This document shows positions 1 through 6,087 of a stretch of DNA of 8,873 bases, piece by piece. How positions within the stretch are numbered: position 1 is the first letter of the stretch; the number at the start of each line of letters is the position of its first letter. The notes below the pieces were generated by a model. That model was given only the letters and a program-made list of their open reading frames with translations. It made no database searches and was not told the origin of the DNA. The position numbers were made by a program, and so were the translations under genes. Source of the DNA: Phycisphaerae bacterium (GTDB taxonomy: Bacteria; Planctomycetota; Phycisphaerae; Phycisphaerales; SM1A02); contig PAAB01000040.1 of NCBI GenBank assembly GCA_002591705.1, positions 7,681-16,553 on the forward strand, written 5' to 3'.

Positions 1-13
1 GAGCGGGGGTCTG

Positions 14-22
14 TGATAGGAT
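14..22 (+). promoter_or_regulatory. Candidate extended -10 promoter for tRNA-Arg
   Basis: The sequence TGATAGGAT fits an extended -10 box (TG-n-TAGGAT, with TAGGAT at 17-22) and ends 14 bases before the first base of the tRNA. A -35 box would fall outside the window, so it cannot be judged. A similar box, TAGGCT, stands 11 bases before the tRNA-Thr gene further along, which gives slight mutual support. This is a sequence match only. Confidence 0.35.
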
Positions 23-36
23 CTGCCCCCTTCAAG

Positions 37-110
37 GCAGGTGTAGCTCAATTGGATAGAGCATCGGTCTACGAAACCGAAGGTTGCAGGTTCGAGCCCT
101 GCCACCTGCG
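37..110 (+). tRNA. tRNA-Arg (anticodon ACG)
   Basis: A full cloverleaf can be folded by eye. The acceptor stem GCAGGTG (37-43) pairs with CACCTGC (103-109), with discriminator G110. The D-stem is GCTC/GAGC. The anticodon stem TCGGT/ACCGA encloses the loop CTACGAA, giving anticodon ACG at 71-73. The T-arm is GCAGG-TTCGAGC-CCTGC. Anticodon ACG reads CGN arginine codons after A34 is deaminated to inosine by TadA in bacteria. No CCA is encoded at the 3' end, so it must be added after transcription. The gene lies about 110 bp upstream of rpsT on the same strand. Confidence 0.96.
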
Positions 111-147
111 TTGCCCGGCAGGGGCGTTTACGGGCCTCCAAGGCCAC

Positions 148-179
148 TTTGCCCCCCGAACGTTGCATTCGGGGGCAAA
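148..179 (+). repeat. Inverted repeat between tRNA-Arg and rpsT
   Basis: The arm TTTGCCCCCCGAA (148-160) is complementary to TTCGGGGGCAAA (168-179) apart from one extra C, giving a 12-bp stem with a single bulge and a loop of about 7 bases. No T-run follows on either strand, so it is not a classical intrinsic terminator. It overlaps the proposed -35 box of rpsT. It could be an RNA processing or stop signal for the tRNA transcript, or an operator-like element for rpsT. The sequence does not decide between these. Confidence 0.55.
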
Positions 180-190
180 TCGGGGATAAT
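163..190 (+). promoter_or_regulatory. Candidate rpsT promoter
   Basis: GATAAT at 185-190 matches the -10 consensus at five of six positions. TTGCAT at 163-168 is a weak -35 (three of six) with a 16-bp spacer. Transcription would begin near 197, about 27 bases before the GTG start of rpsT. The -10 box sits inside a small CGGGG/CCCCG inverted repeat (181-196), and the -35 overlaps the larger inverted repeat just upstream. Readthrough from the tRNA-Arg promoter is the alternative. Confidence 0.42.
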
Positions 191-223
191 GCCCCGTTCA
201 CGTTTTCAGAAGAGGTCATCCAG

Positions 224-496
224 GTGCCCAACAAGTCACACCGAGCCAAGCGAGTCCGTCAGTCCGATTCACGCCGCGCCAGAAATCGCTGGCGCAAGCG
301 AACCATCAAGGACAAGACCGACACCTTCCTCAAGGCCCTTCAGGCCGGCGATGTCGCGTCCGCCGAGAGCGCGTTCAAGGATGTCTCCCGGCAGTTGGAC
401 AAGGTCTCCGCAACGAGCACCATGCACAAGAACACGGCCGCCCGCCGCAAGAGCCGCCTGTCACGCCGACTTCGCGATCTGAAGCAGAAGGGCTGA
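224..496 (+). CDS. rpsT: 30S ribosomal protein S20
   Basis: This 90-residue, strongly basic, all-helical protein is ribosomal protein S20, which binds 16S rRNA directly as a primary assembly protein of the small subunit. The N-terminus has the family pattern (PNKSHRAKRVRQ, then RRARNR), and the C-terminal half carries the usual HKNTAARRKSRLSRR stretch. Usual S20 length is about 87 residues. The open frame extends upstream to 149, but only the GTG at 224 gives the right N-terminus and length. It has an AGAGG ribosome-binding sequence at 211-215, about 8 bases upstream. The gene stands alone, as rpsT often does, between tRNA-Arg and a terminator hairpin. S20 is autoregulated post-transcriptionally in E. 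coli; whether that holds here is unknown. Confidence 0.96.
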   Translation: MPNKSHRAKRVRQSDSRRARNRWRKRTIKDKTDTFLKALQAGDVASAESAFKDVSRQLDKVSATSTMHKNTAARRKSRLSRRLRDLKQKG

Positions 497-518
497 TGCT
501 CATCCGAACATTGCAGTA

Positions 519-550
519 ACGCCACCGGACCGCATCCGGTGGCGTGTTTC
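519..550 (+). terminator. Intrinsic terminator after rpsT
   Basis: CGCCACCGGA (520-529) pairs perfectly with TCCGGTGGCG (535-544) around the loop CCGCA, followed by TGTTTC. The stem is strong and GC-rich but the T-run is short. It starts 22 bases after the rpsT stop codon. The 3' arm ends only about 20 bases before the start of the next gene, so that gene's transcript either begins within or after the hairpin or depends on readthrough. Confidence 0.7.
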
Positions 551-564
551 TGCGCCGATCCGCC

Positions 565-1317
565 ATGGTGCTCCAATCACAGCAACCCGAGCAAGTGATC
601 CGACAATCGGATGCGCGGCCTTCGTGGACCGAGCTCATCCTGCGTCCGTGGTGCATGCTGGTGGCCATCGTCCCGCTGCTGGTGATCGACGCGCTGGGGA
701 CATCGATGGCCCCGGAGACTCCCGACACCGTCGCCGGTCGTCTGCTTCATCAACTGCTGGGATTCTTCGATGTCCCCCCGACACTGGCCACGATTGCCAC
801 GGGACTCATCATCCTGGCGGTCCTGCTCAGCTGGCACCTGATGCAGCGGGATCCCTGGAAGGTTCCACTGCGGGTCCCGCTGGGCATCGTCGGCGAAGGA
901 GCGGCCTGGGCGATCCCCCTTCTGCTCCTCGCATCGCTGTTTTCGGCGGCGGTCCTGTCGGGGGGCCTGACGAACGACCAACTGCAGACCCTGTCCGTGA
1001 CCGACCGAATCCTCATCAGCGTCGCCGCGGGCCTCGACGAGGAACTCGTCTTTCGAATGGCGGGAATCGCGCTGCTGCACACGATCCTCGTCGACCTCCT
1101 CGGTCGACGACCCGGGACGGGAACGGTTCTGGCGATCCTGGGGACCGCGGTGCTGTTCGCCTGGTACCACGATCCGAGCCTGGCCTCGCTTTCGCGGCTC
1201 GTGTTCACGTTCCTGGCCGGGTGCTACCTGGGCGTCGTCTACATCCTCCGCGGATTCGCGGTCGTGGTGTGGGTCCACGTCCTCTACGACATCGCCGTGA
1301 CCGTCCTGCTGACCTAG
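565..1317 (+). CDS. CPBP family intramembrane glutamic endopeptidase
   Basis: This 250-residue multi-pass membrane protein belongs to the CPBP (CAAX protease and bacteriocin-processing, 'Abi') family. Three catalytic signatures are all present: EExxxR as E159-E160-L-V-F-R164, FxxxH as F198-A-W-Y-H202, and HxxxD as H238-V-L-Y-D242. Hydrophobic segments lie near residues 30-45, 75-93, 112-130, 145-157, 185-200, 205-222 and 226-248, consistent with the family's helical bundle buried in the membrane. In other bacteria members process peptides or act in self-immunity; the substrate here is unknown. The ATG at 565 is chosen over the GTG at 544, which lies in the preceding terminator arm. Neither has a clear Shine-Dalgarno sequence, so the start is uncertain. 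Its stop codon overlaps that of the convergent oxidoreductase. Confidence 0.88.
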   Translation: MVLQSQQPEQVIRQSDARPSWTELILRPWCMLVAIVPLLVIDALGTSMAPETPDTVAGRLLHQLLGFFDVPPTLATIATGLIILAVLLSWHLMQRDPWKVPLRVPLGIVGEGAAWAIPLLLLASLFSAAVLSGGLTNDQLQTLSVTDRILISVAAGLDEELVFRMAGIALLHTILVDLLGRRPGTGTVLAILGTAVLFAWYHDPSLASLSRLVFTFLAGCYLGVVYILRGFAVVVWVHVLYDIAVTVLLT

Positions 1318-2405
1318 GCCAGAGACTCCTCCACGGAGACGCTCGCTCCGGCTTCGGCACTCCGGTACATGGCGGCCAGCAGTGCCTGCACGGTGCGTCC
1401 CTCCTCGGCCGATGCCGACGGAGCCTCGCGGGACAGGACGTTTCGGGCGAACCGCTCGTGCTGTCTGCGGAAGGCCGTGTTCCAGTCCTCACCGGGACGA
1501 ACGGGCTGCGTGGTGTCCACCAGTTCACCGTCCATCTCGCTTCCGATGACGAGCGGCTTGTCGTTGAGGATCTCGAAGTGCATCGCCGCCTTCTCTCCGA
1601 AGAGGGTCACTCCATCGGGAATGGTCCCTTCCGGAAGGTGCGAAGCCCACGACATGTTGAGTGACAGGCTGAGATCACCGTCGCAGCGAAGCAATGCAGC
1701 CGCACCGTCCTCGACGTCGAACGGGCCGTCGGGGTTCGGCGGGCCGGCCCACATGTCGGTGAACCGATAGCCCGAAGGCGGATGACCGAAGCAGCTGGTC
1801 GTATGACAGTCGATCGACCGGACCCGCGGACGATCACAGAGATGAAGCAGGAGATCGAGCAGGTGCGGGCCGAGATCGATCAGCACGCCGCCGCCGGACT
1901 GGGCCCGATCGGTGAACCAGCGGCCCAGGCCCGGGATGCCGCGCCGACGATAGAGCGTCGCACGAGCGTGGTAGATGCGTCCCAGACGCCCTGATTCGAT
2001 GACCCGGCGTGCGGCCATTGAGGTTGCCGCCATGCGACATACGAACCCCATCTGCACGAGGTTGTCCGACGCGTCCCGTGCGGCGATGACCCGATCGCAC
2101 TCTTCGACGGTGGTCGCCATCGGCTTCTCGATCAGAACGTCCTTGCCGGCCTCCAGGGCCTGCACCGCCAACGGGCTGTGCAGGCAGTTGGGAACGGCAA
2201 GCACCACCCCCTGGACGGCATCATCGGCCAGCAGCGAGGCGACCGAGTCGTGCACCCGTGCCCCACCGGCCGAATCGGCCAGTGCCGCGGCTCGAGCGTG
2301 GTCGGGATCGTGAATCGCCGCCAGCGTGCTGCCGGCGGCTTCGATGGCCAAAGCGTGTATCCCGCCGATGCCTCCGGCTCCGATCAGACCGATGTGTATG
2401 CTCAT
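1314..2405 (-). CDS. Gfo/Idh/MocA family NAD(P)-dependent oxidoreductase
   Basis: This 363-residue cytoplasmic dehydrogenase has the N-terminal Rossmann fold signature GLIGAGGIGGIH (glycines 9, 11, 12, 14). It also has the family motif IEKPMA, whose lysine K94 is the usual catalytic/nicotinamide-binding Lys, and the C-terminal-domain motif GGGVLIDLGPH (171-181; D177 and H181 match the usual catalytic D and H). The family oxidises or reduces sugars, inositols and related cyclic alcohols with NAD(P); the substrate cannot be told from sequence. The ATG at 2405 is chosen because GAAGGAG lies 6 bases upstream. A longer reading from 2432 would add nine residues but lacks this signal. It is transcribed divergently from the FAD dehydrogenase, and its TAG stop overlaps the stop of the CPBP protease on the other strand. 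Length is normal for the family. Confidence 0.9.
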   Translation of the reverse strand: MSIHIGLIGAGGIGGIHALAIEAAGSTLAAIHDPDHARAAALADSAGGARVHDSVASLLADDAVQGVVLAVPNCLHSPLAVQALEAGKDVLIEKPMATTVEECDRVIAARDASDNLVQMGFVCRMAATSMAARRVIESGRLGRIYHARATLYRRRGIPGLGRWFTDRAQSGGGVLIDLGPHLLDLLLHLCDRPRVRSIDCHTTSCFGHPPSGYRFTDMWAGPPNPDGPFDVEDGAAALLRCDGDLSLSLNMSWASHLPEGTIPDGVTLFGEKAAMHFEILNDKPLVIGSEMDGELVDTTQPVRPGEDWNTAFRRQHERFARNVLSREAPSASAEEGRTVQALLAAMYRSAEAGASVSVEESLA

Positions 2406-2421
2406 GAAACGCTCCTTCAGA

Positions 2422-2460
2422 TGAGCGAACACAGTAGCATCGAAGCGTATTATCCGCTCA
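2422..2460. promoter_or_regulatory. Divergent promoter with overlapping -10 boxes and an inverted repeat
   Basis: The 68-bp gap between two divergent genes has one AT-rich patch. It reads TATTAT (2448-2453) on the plus strand, five of six to the -10 consensus, and GATAAT (2454-2449) on the minus strand, also five of six. Predicted starts (about 2460 plus, about 2442 minus) place the ribosome-binding sequences inside both leaders. TGAGCG (2422-2427) and CGCTCA (2455-2460) form a 6-bp inverted repeat spaced by 27 bases around this patch, and another CGCTC lies at 2410-2414. Clear -35 boxes are missing, so an activator may be needed. This is sequence-based inference. Confidence 0.4.
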
Positions 2461-2473
2461 CCAGGAGCCCACC

Positions 2474-3730
2474 GTGTCCCACTCGGAACGCGTCATCATC
2501 ATCGGCGGCGGCATCATCGGCCTGCTCACGGCGCGGGAACTCCGCCGACGTGGCAGAGAGGTGCTGGTGCTCGACGCCGGAAGCGGCGAAGGCACGGCTT
2601 CCAGCGGGAACGCGGGCATCATCGCCCCGGGGCACTTTCCCATCGCCAATCCACGCCAGCGATCGCGGGCCCTCAAGCTGCTGTTCGATCCGGACAGCCC
2701 GCTCTACATCCCACCCCGGTTCGATCTGTCCATGCTCCGGTGGCTGCTGGGCTTCCGGCGCGCGTGCCTGCCGAGGAACTACCGAAACACGGTGGAAGTC
2801 CTCAACCATCTCAGCCGGATCAGCGCCGAGGGATGGCAGGAACTGATGAACGTCGATTCCCCCTCCGACCTGGCCGCCTCCCTCCGCCCCGAAGGATCAC
2901 TGGAAGTCTTCTGTGACGAATCAAGCCGCGAGGAGGCCCAACACGATGCCCGTCTGCTGCACGAGGACGGATTCGAGGCGGAGCTGATCGACGGCAACGA
3001 ACTCCGAAACCGCGACGACGCATTCCGCGACGAGGTCATCGGCGCTCTGGTGCATCCCGGGCACATCATCACCGAACCGGACCGGCTCCTGACGGCCCTG
3101 CGGACGCACGTGATCGAGTCGGGCGTCGTGGTCCGACGGGACACGACCGTCCAGCAGATCCTCGCCGATCGGACCGCCTGCCATGGAGTGGTCGCGGGCG
3201 ATGATGAGGTGATCGAGGGGGAAACCGTGGTGCTGTCGGCGGGGATCTGGTCGGACGGACTGGCCCGTCGACATCGCATTCGTGTTCCCATGCAACCGGC
3301 CAAGGGCTACCACCTCATGGTCCAATCCGACCACCCTCCCCGACTGGCGTGCGTCTGCCGTGAATCCATGGTCGCCGTCAATGCGATGAAGGACGGTGTC
3401 CGTCTTGCGGGAACCCTCGAACTTTCGGGCATCAACCATCGCCTCGTCCGCCGCAGACTGGAGCTCCTCGTCCAGGGCGCCGCACGATGCATCGACGGAC
3501 TGGAGGAGGCCCCGGTGCTCCAACGCTGGACCGGCATGCGTCCGTGCACTGCGGACGGACTTCCGGTCATCGGACCGATGCCGGGCCTGTCCGGCACATG
3601 GGTGGCAACGGGTCACGGCATGATGGGCATCACCCTCGGACCGGTGACGGCGCTGCTGCTGGGTCAGATGATGCACGGCGAACCGACGGCCATGGATACG
3701 GTGCCCATGTCCACCGGTCGGTTCAACTGA
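2474..3730 (+). CDS. FAD-dependent amino-acid dehydrogenase, DadA-like (DAO family)
   Basis: This 418-residue flavoprotein starts with an ADP-binding fold, VIIIGGGIIGLL (glycines 11, 13, 16), followed by the acidic end of the second strand near LDAG. It then shows SSGNAGIIAPG, the counterpart of the SFANAGQISPG stretch of D-amino-acid dehydrogenase DadA. The C-terminal part has LQRWTGMRPCTADGLPVIGP (349-368) and the FAD-contacting ATGHGMMGITLGP near 378-390, hallmarks of the DAO superfamily. DadA-type enzymes oxidatively deaminate D-amino acids (or D-hydroxyproline) to 2-oxo acids and pass electrons to the respiratory chain. Exact substrate is unknown; sarcosine- or glycine-oxidase-like activity is possible. 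The GTG start at 2474 has AGGAG at 2463-2467, 6 bases upstream. The gene ends in an 8-bp overlap with the convergent gene. Confidence 0.88.
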   Translation: MSHSERVIIIGGGIIGLLTARELRRRGREVLVLDAGSGEGTASSGNAGIIAPGHFPIANPRQRSRALKLLFDPDSPLYIPPRFDLSMLRWLLGFRRACLPRNYRNTVEVLNHLSRISAEGWQELMNVDSPSDLAASLRPEGSLEVFCDESSREEAQHDARLLHEDGFEAELIDGNELRNRDDAFRDEVIGALVHPGHIITEPDRLLTALRTHVIESGVVVRRDTTVQQILADRTACHGVVAGDDEVIEGETVVLSAGIWSDGLARRHRIRVPMQPAKGYHLMVQSDHPPRLACVCRESMVAVNAMKDGVRLAGTLELSGINHRLVRRRLELLVQGAARCIDGLEEAPVLQRWTGMRPCTADGLPVIGPMPGLSGTWVATGHGMMGITLGPVTALLLGQMMHGEPTAMDTVPMSTGRFN

Positions 3731-4871
3731 GTTCCTCGATCGTCTCGGTATACCGGACGCCGCGCGCCTCGAGTCCATCGAACAATGCCTGCAGCACATC
3801 TTCTCGGCGTGCAAACTCCTCGGGAGGATGCACGCCGGGGGTGTCGACGACCCCCTTGATGATCAGACGCGTCATGATGGAGCAGGGAAATGCCGTGGTC
3901 CGGGCCATGGAACTGAATCCCGTCGCCGGATCGTAGTAGTCCAGCAGGTCCCAGCGCAATCGCACCGGACGGCCGGACTGGTCGCCGGTCGCCTCCACCC
4001 GCATCGCGGTGAGATCCGCCTCTCCCTCCTCGTAGGTCCAGTGCGGAAAGAGCAGGGCCGCGGCAAGGTCCCGCGGCACGACCTCGAGGTCCCCCACCCG
4101 GATCGGCTCCTCGCTCAGGAAGCCCGCTTCCCGCATCTGCAGCATGACCTCCCGGTGTCCCGGATACCGCATCGTCTTCTCGCGCATGCGGGGGACGTCG
4201 ACCCGCTCGGCCAGACTGCGTAGGCCATCGGTGTTGAAGGCCTCGAGCGTTCCGACCCCGGGGAAATCGATCAGTTCCGGCTCGGACAACGCCTCCAGCA
4301 CCACGATGTCCCCGTCGTCGACCATCCTGGCGGGACGGACGTACTCCTCGAGCACGTCCGCGGGCGAGAAGCCGGCCTTGTACTCGAAGGGCGGCTTCGG
4401 ATCGGCGGGTATTCCGCCGACGTAGATGTCCACGGTCCGGCACGGATCCAGTCGAGCCGCGGCGCAGCCCCCCAACAAATTGCTCATGCCGGGCGCCACC
4501 CCCATGTCGACCACACAGACCGAACCGTGGGAACGGGCCAGCTCATCCAGATCCCAGGCGTCCTCGGGCATGAAGGAGATGTCGCAGAAATTCCGACCCG
4601 ACTCGATCACCGCCCGCAGAGCACCGAATCCAAACCGCCCCGGCATGGCACCCACGACCATTTCATGTTCGTCGCACAAGGATGCGACCACCGCGGGATC
4701 GGAGCAGTCGGCCACCGCAATCTCGAGCTGATCGGCGGAAGCGTCCCGGGTGACCTCCAGACGGTCGCCATCGACATCCGCCAGGGTCACCGACAGATCA
4801 GGATCCGCCGCCAGATCTCTGGCGATGACCGATCCGACCATGCCACCTCCGAGTACAGCCACCTTGGTCAT
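3723..4871 (-). CDS. Saccharopine dehydrogenase family protein, lysine 6-dehydrogenase-like
   Basis: This 382-residue cytoplasmic enzyme has an N-terminal NAD(P) Rossmann motif VAVLGGGMVGSV (glycines 8, 10, 13) and acidic D32/D34 after the second strand. It then carries the saccharopine-dehydrogenase-family signatures MGVAPGMSNLLGG (123-135) and YVGGIPADPKPPFEY (150-164), a TLEAFNTDG stretch, and ARTTAFPCS near the C-terminus. From memory, these motifs and the length match bacterial L-lysine 6-dehydrogenase (about 385 residues) better than the longer fungal saccharopine reductase. Lysine 6-dehydrogenase oxidatively deaminates the epsilon-amine of lysine to a semialdehyde that cyclises to piperideine-6-carboxylate. 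Substrate assignment is inferred. The ATG at 4871 has GAGGAG 8 bases upstream. The nearby DadA-like gene may supply or use a related intermediate, but the two are convergent and not an operon. Confidence 0.85.
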   Translation of the reverse strand: MTKVAVLGGGMVGSVIARDLAADPDLSVTLADVDGDRLEVTRDASADQLEIAVADCSDPAVVASLCDEHEMVVGAMPGRFGFGALRAVIESGRNFCDISFMPEDAWDLDELARSHGSVCVVDMGVAPGMSNLLGGCAAARLDPCRTVDIYVGGIPADPKPPFEYKAGFSPADVLEEYVRPARMVDDGDIVVLEALSEPELIDFPGVGTLEAFNTDGLRSLAERVDVPRMREKTMRYPGHREVMLQMREAGFLSEEPIRVGDLEVVPRDLAAALLFPHWTYEEGEADLTAMRVEATGDQSGRPVRLRWDLLDYYDPATGFSSMARTTAFPCSIMTRLIIKGVVDTPGVHPPEEFARREDVLQALFDGLEARGVRYTETIEELS

Positions 4872-5179
4872 CGATCATGCTCCTCAGGACTCGTGTGCCA
4901 TCTGAACCAGACCCGGCATCCTACACGGCCAGAAAAGACGATCGTTGAATCAACCCCACCAAATCCCCCTTTCGGACCTCAGGAAGGCACATCCGGAAGA
5001 AAATTGGCCTGTTGATCCGTGAAATCCTGCTTTGAATGCAACTATGAGTCCGAGGATCTCGTATCCAGATTCAGCCCAAAGTTGAAAGGATCCGCAGCCT
5101 GTCGGATTCTCCTCGTCTCGGGCTCGATTCGGCTCTTCACCCCAGGAGTCCGAATCAGACAAAATGATGTGCTTCACAC

Positions 5180-5201
5180 CCGCAGGGAACGAACCCTGCG
5201 G
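5180..5201 (+). repeat. Perfect 8-bp hairpin, first of two before the sigma gene
   Basis: CCGCAGGG (5180-5187) and CCCTGCGG (5194-5201) are exact inverted copies around the loop AACGAA. No T-run follows, so it is unlikely to be an intrinsic terminator on the plus strand. It lies about 100 bases before the sigma factor start and 8 bases before a second hairpin. Confidence 0.75.
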
Positions 5202-5209
5202 AAGAAGCC

Positions 5210-5234
5210 TGCCTCGGCAACGGTTGCCGAGGCA
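5210..5234 (+). repeat. Perfect 11-bp hairpin, second of two before the sigma gene
   Basis: TGCCTCGGCAA (5210-5220) and TTGCCGAGGCA (5224-5234) are exact inverted copies with only CGG between them, so as RNA this would be a very stable stem with a 3-base loop. It is not followed by a T-run. Together with the hairpin at 5180-5201 it could be a structured 5' leader, a dimeric-regulator site, or a dispersed palindromic repeat. Confidence 0.78.
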
Positions 5235-5301
5235 TCCTCACCTAAGCCGCGCCGACTGGACCACGAACTGTCCGGATGGATGCTTTCCGAGGAGTTTGGC
5301 C

Positions 5302-5802
5302 GTGACACGTACCGAACACCGTGCCTCAATCGTTCTCGACCTGTTTGAAAACTCATACCACCGCGTCTACTGCTTCTGCAGACGATCGCTGGCCCCGGAC
5401 ATGGCCGAAGATGTCGCCCAGGATGTCTTCGCCCGCCTCCTCCAGATCGATCGCCTGCCCGAAATGCAGATCTCGATCAGCTACCTGATCAAGATCGCTG
5501 ACAACCTCATCAAGCGTCGCTACAACCGCAATCAGCGTTTCCAGCGGTTCCTGGAGGCCAATGACGCCAGGATGGACGACTCCTCCGACGATTCATGGGC
5601 CGGATTGGATACCAACGAACTGAGCGATGACGTCACTGCACGTCTCGACCAGCTCTCGCATGACGAGCGAAATGCCGTCGAACTGGTCATCTGCCATGGT
5701 CTGAGCTACCAGGAAGCCGCTCACAGCATGGGCGTGCCGGTCTCGACGGTGAACAATTGGAAGTACCGAGGACTTCAGAAGCTCAGGGAGACAACCGCCT
5801 GA
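5302..5802 (+). CDS. ECF-type RNA polymerase sigma factor (sigma-70 family)
   Basis: This 166-residue protein has only the two domains of an extracytoplasmic-function sigma factor. Region 2 lies at about 12-78 and includes AEDVAQDVFARLL (35-47) and YLIKIADNLIKRRYNR (61-76), which bind core polymerase and the -10 element. Region 4 lies at about 114-163, with LSHDERNAVELVICHGLSYQEAAHSMG and the helix-turn-helix VPVSTVNNWKYRGLQKLRE, which reads the -35 element. An acidic linker (about 89-110) joins them. The open frame continues upstream to 5164, but the GTG at 5302 is preferred. It has GAGGAG at 5289-5294, 7 bases upstream, and starts just before the family homology, whereas the extra 46 residues look like random translation. 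No anti-sigma gene of a known type is adjacent; the next gene is a tiny membrane protein. Confidence 0.9.
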   Translation: MTRTEHRASIVLDLFENSYHRVYCFCRRSLAPDMAEDVAQDVFARLLQIDRLPEMQISISYLIKIADNLIKRRYNRNQRFQRFLEANDARMDDSSDDSWAGLDTNELSDDVTARLDQLSHDERNAVELVICHGLSYQEAAHSMGVPVSTVNNWKYRGLQKLRETTA

Positions 5803-5831
5803 ACCGTCGGGCAGCCTCCCTCCGCCGCCCT

Positions 5832-5837
5832 TATACT
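5832..5837 (+). promoter_or_regulatory. Possible -10 box for a leaderless transcript
   Basis: TATACT matches the -10 consensus at five of six positions and ends 6 bases before the ATG at 5844. That spacing would put the transcription start at or near the start codon, giving a leaderless message and fitting the lack of a ribosome-binding sequence. No good -35 box is seen at the right distance, so this is only a candidate. Confidence 0.25.
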
Positions 5838-5843
5838 GGATTC

Positions 5844-6059
5844 ATGGACTGCAACCTCGAACCAGCCGATCGAACGCTTCGGATGACCGTCGGTGTCTAT
5901 ATGATTCTCGCGACGCTTCTGCTGCTGATCCTGTGCTACCTCGAGATCATGGACACCTGGTGGTACCTCGTGGCCGGATCGCTCTGTCTGCTGGGCGTCG
6001 GTGCGATCGCGTCCGCCGCAGCCGGCAAATGCATGCTGCGCAAGGTCATCGGGCACTGA
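5844..6059 (+). CDS. Small two-helix membrane protein, DUF2892-like
   Basis: This 71-residue protein has two predicted membrane helices (about 14-34 and 40-59) joined by a short MDTWW turn, and a basic tail (RKVIGH). The start CNLEPADRTLRMTVGVYMI resembles the N-terminal 'xxxDRxxRixxG' pattern of DUF2892 inner-membrane proteins (as in the membrane part of YgaP). Function is unknown. Four cysteines (3, 31, 48, 63) are notable for its size. The open frame runs further upstream into the sigma gene, but the ATG at 5844 fits the family start. There is no good Shine-Dalgarno sequence. It follows the sigma gene by 41 bp on the same strand and is closed by a strong terminator, so the two may form a transcription unit. 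Confidence 0.72.
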   Translation: MDCNLEPADRTLRMTVGVYMILATLLLLILCYLEIMDTWWYLVAGSLCLLGVGAIASAAAGKCMLRKVIGH

Positions 6060-6087
6060 GTCCACCAACGAACATCCCAAAAAACCA

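Larger units (their letters stand above)
4872..5301. other. Non-coding region upstream of the sigma factor gene
   Basis: This 430-bp stretch lies between the start of the lysine-dehydrogenase-like gene (minus strand) and the sigma factor (plus strand), so it should hold promoters for both. By eye, the first 290 bp are richer in A and T than the flanking genes, and no convincing protein is encoded on either strand. It contains a small ATCCG/CGGAT inverted repeat (5090-5107) and, nearer the sigma gene, the two perfect hairpins listed separately. A weak promoter-like pair TTCACC (5136-5141) and CAAAAT (5160-5165) precedes the hairpins, which would place them in the sigma mRNA leader. I do not trust that pair without experimental mapping. 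Confidence 0.5.

Noticed and set aside
2921..3814. Long minus-strand open frame of 297 codons inside the DadA-like gene
   Set aside because: It is a shadow of a GC-rich coding region, low in hydrophobic patterning and rich in Arg/His. The plus-strand frame has clear family motifs.
4950..5177. Minus-strand open frame of 75 codons in the same gap
   Set aside because: It has a GTG start without a ribosome-binding site, no recognisable motif, and would occupy the expected promoter region of the lysine-dehydrogenase-like gene.
5164..5301. Upstream extension of the sigma factor frame by 46 codons
   Set aside because: It reads through the two hairpins, has no family similarity, and the GTG at 5302 has a well-placed GAGGAG.
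5019..5348. Plus-strand open frame of 109 codons with an early CFEC pair resembling a zinc-ribbon start
   Set aside because: The second cysteine pair is missing, there is no ribosome-binding site, it runs through both hairpins and overlaps the sigma gene start, and the rest has no recognisable composition. At most a decayed relic.
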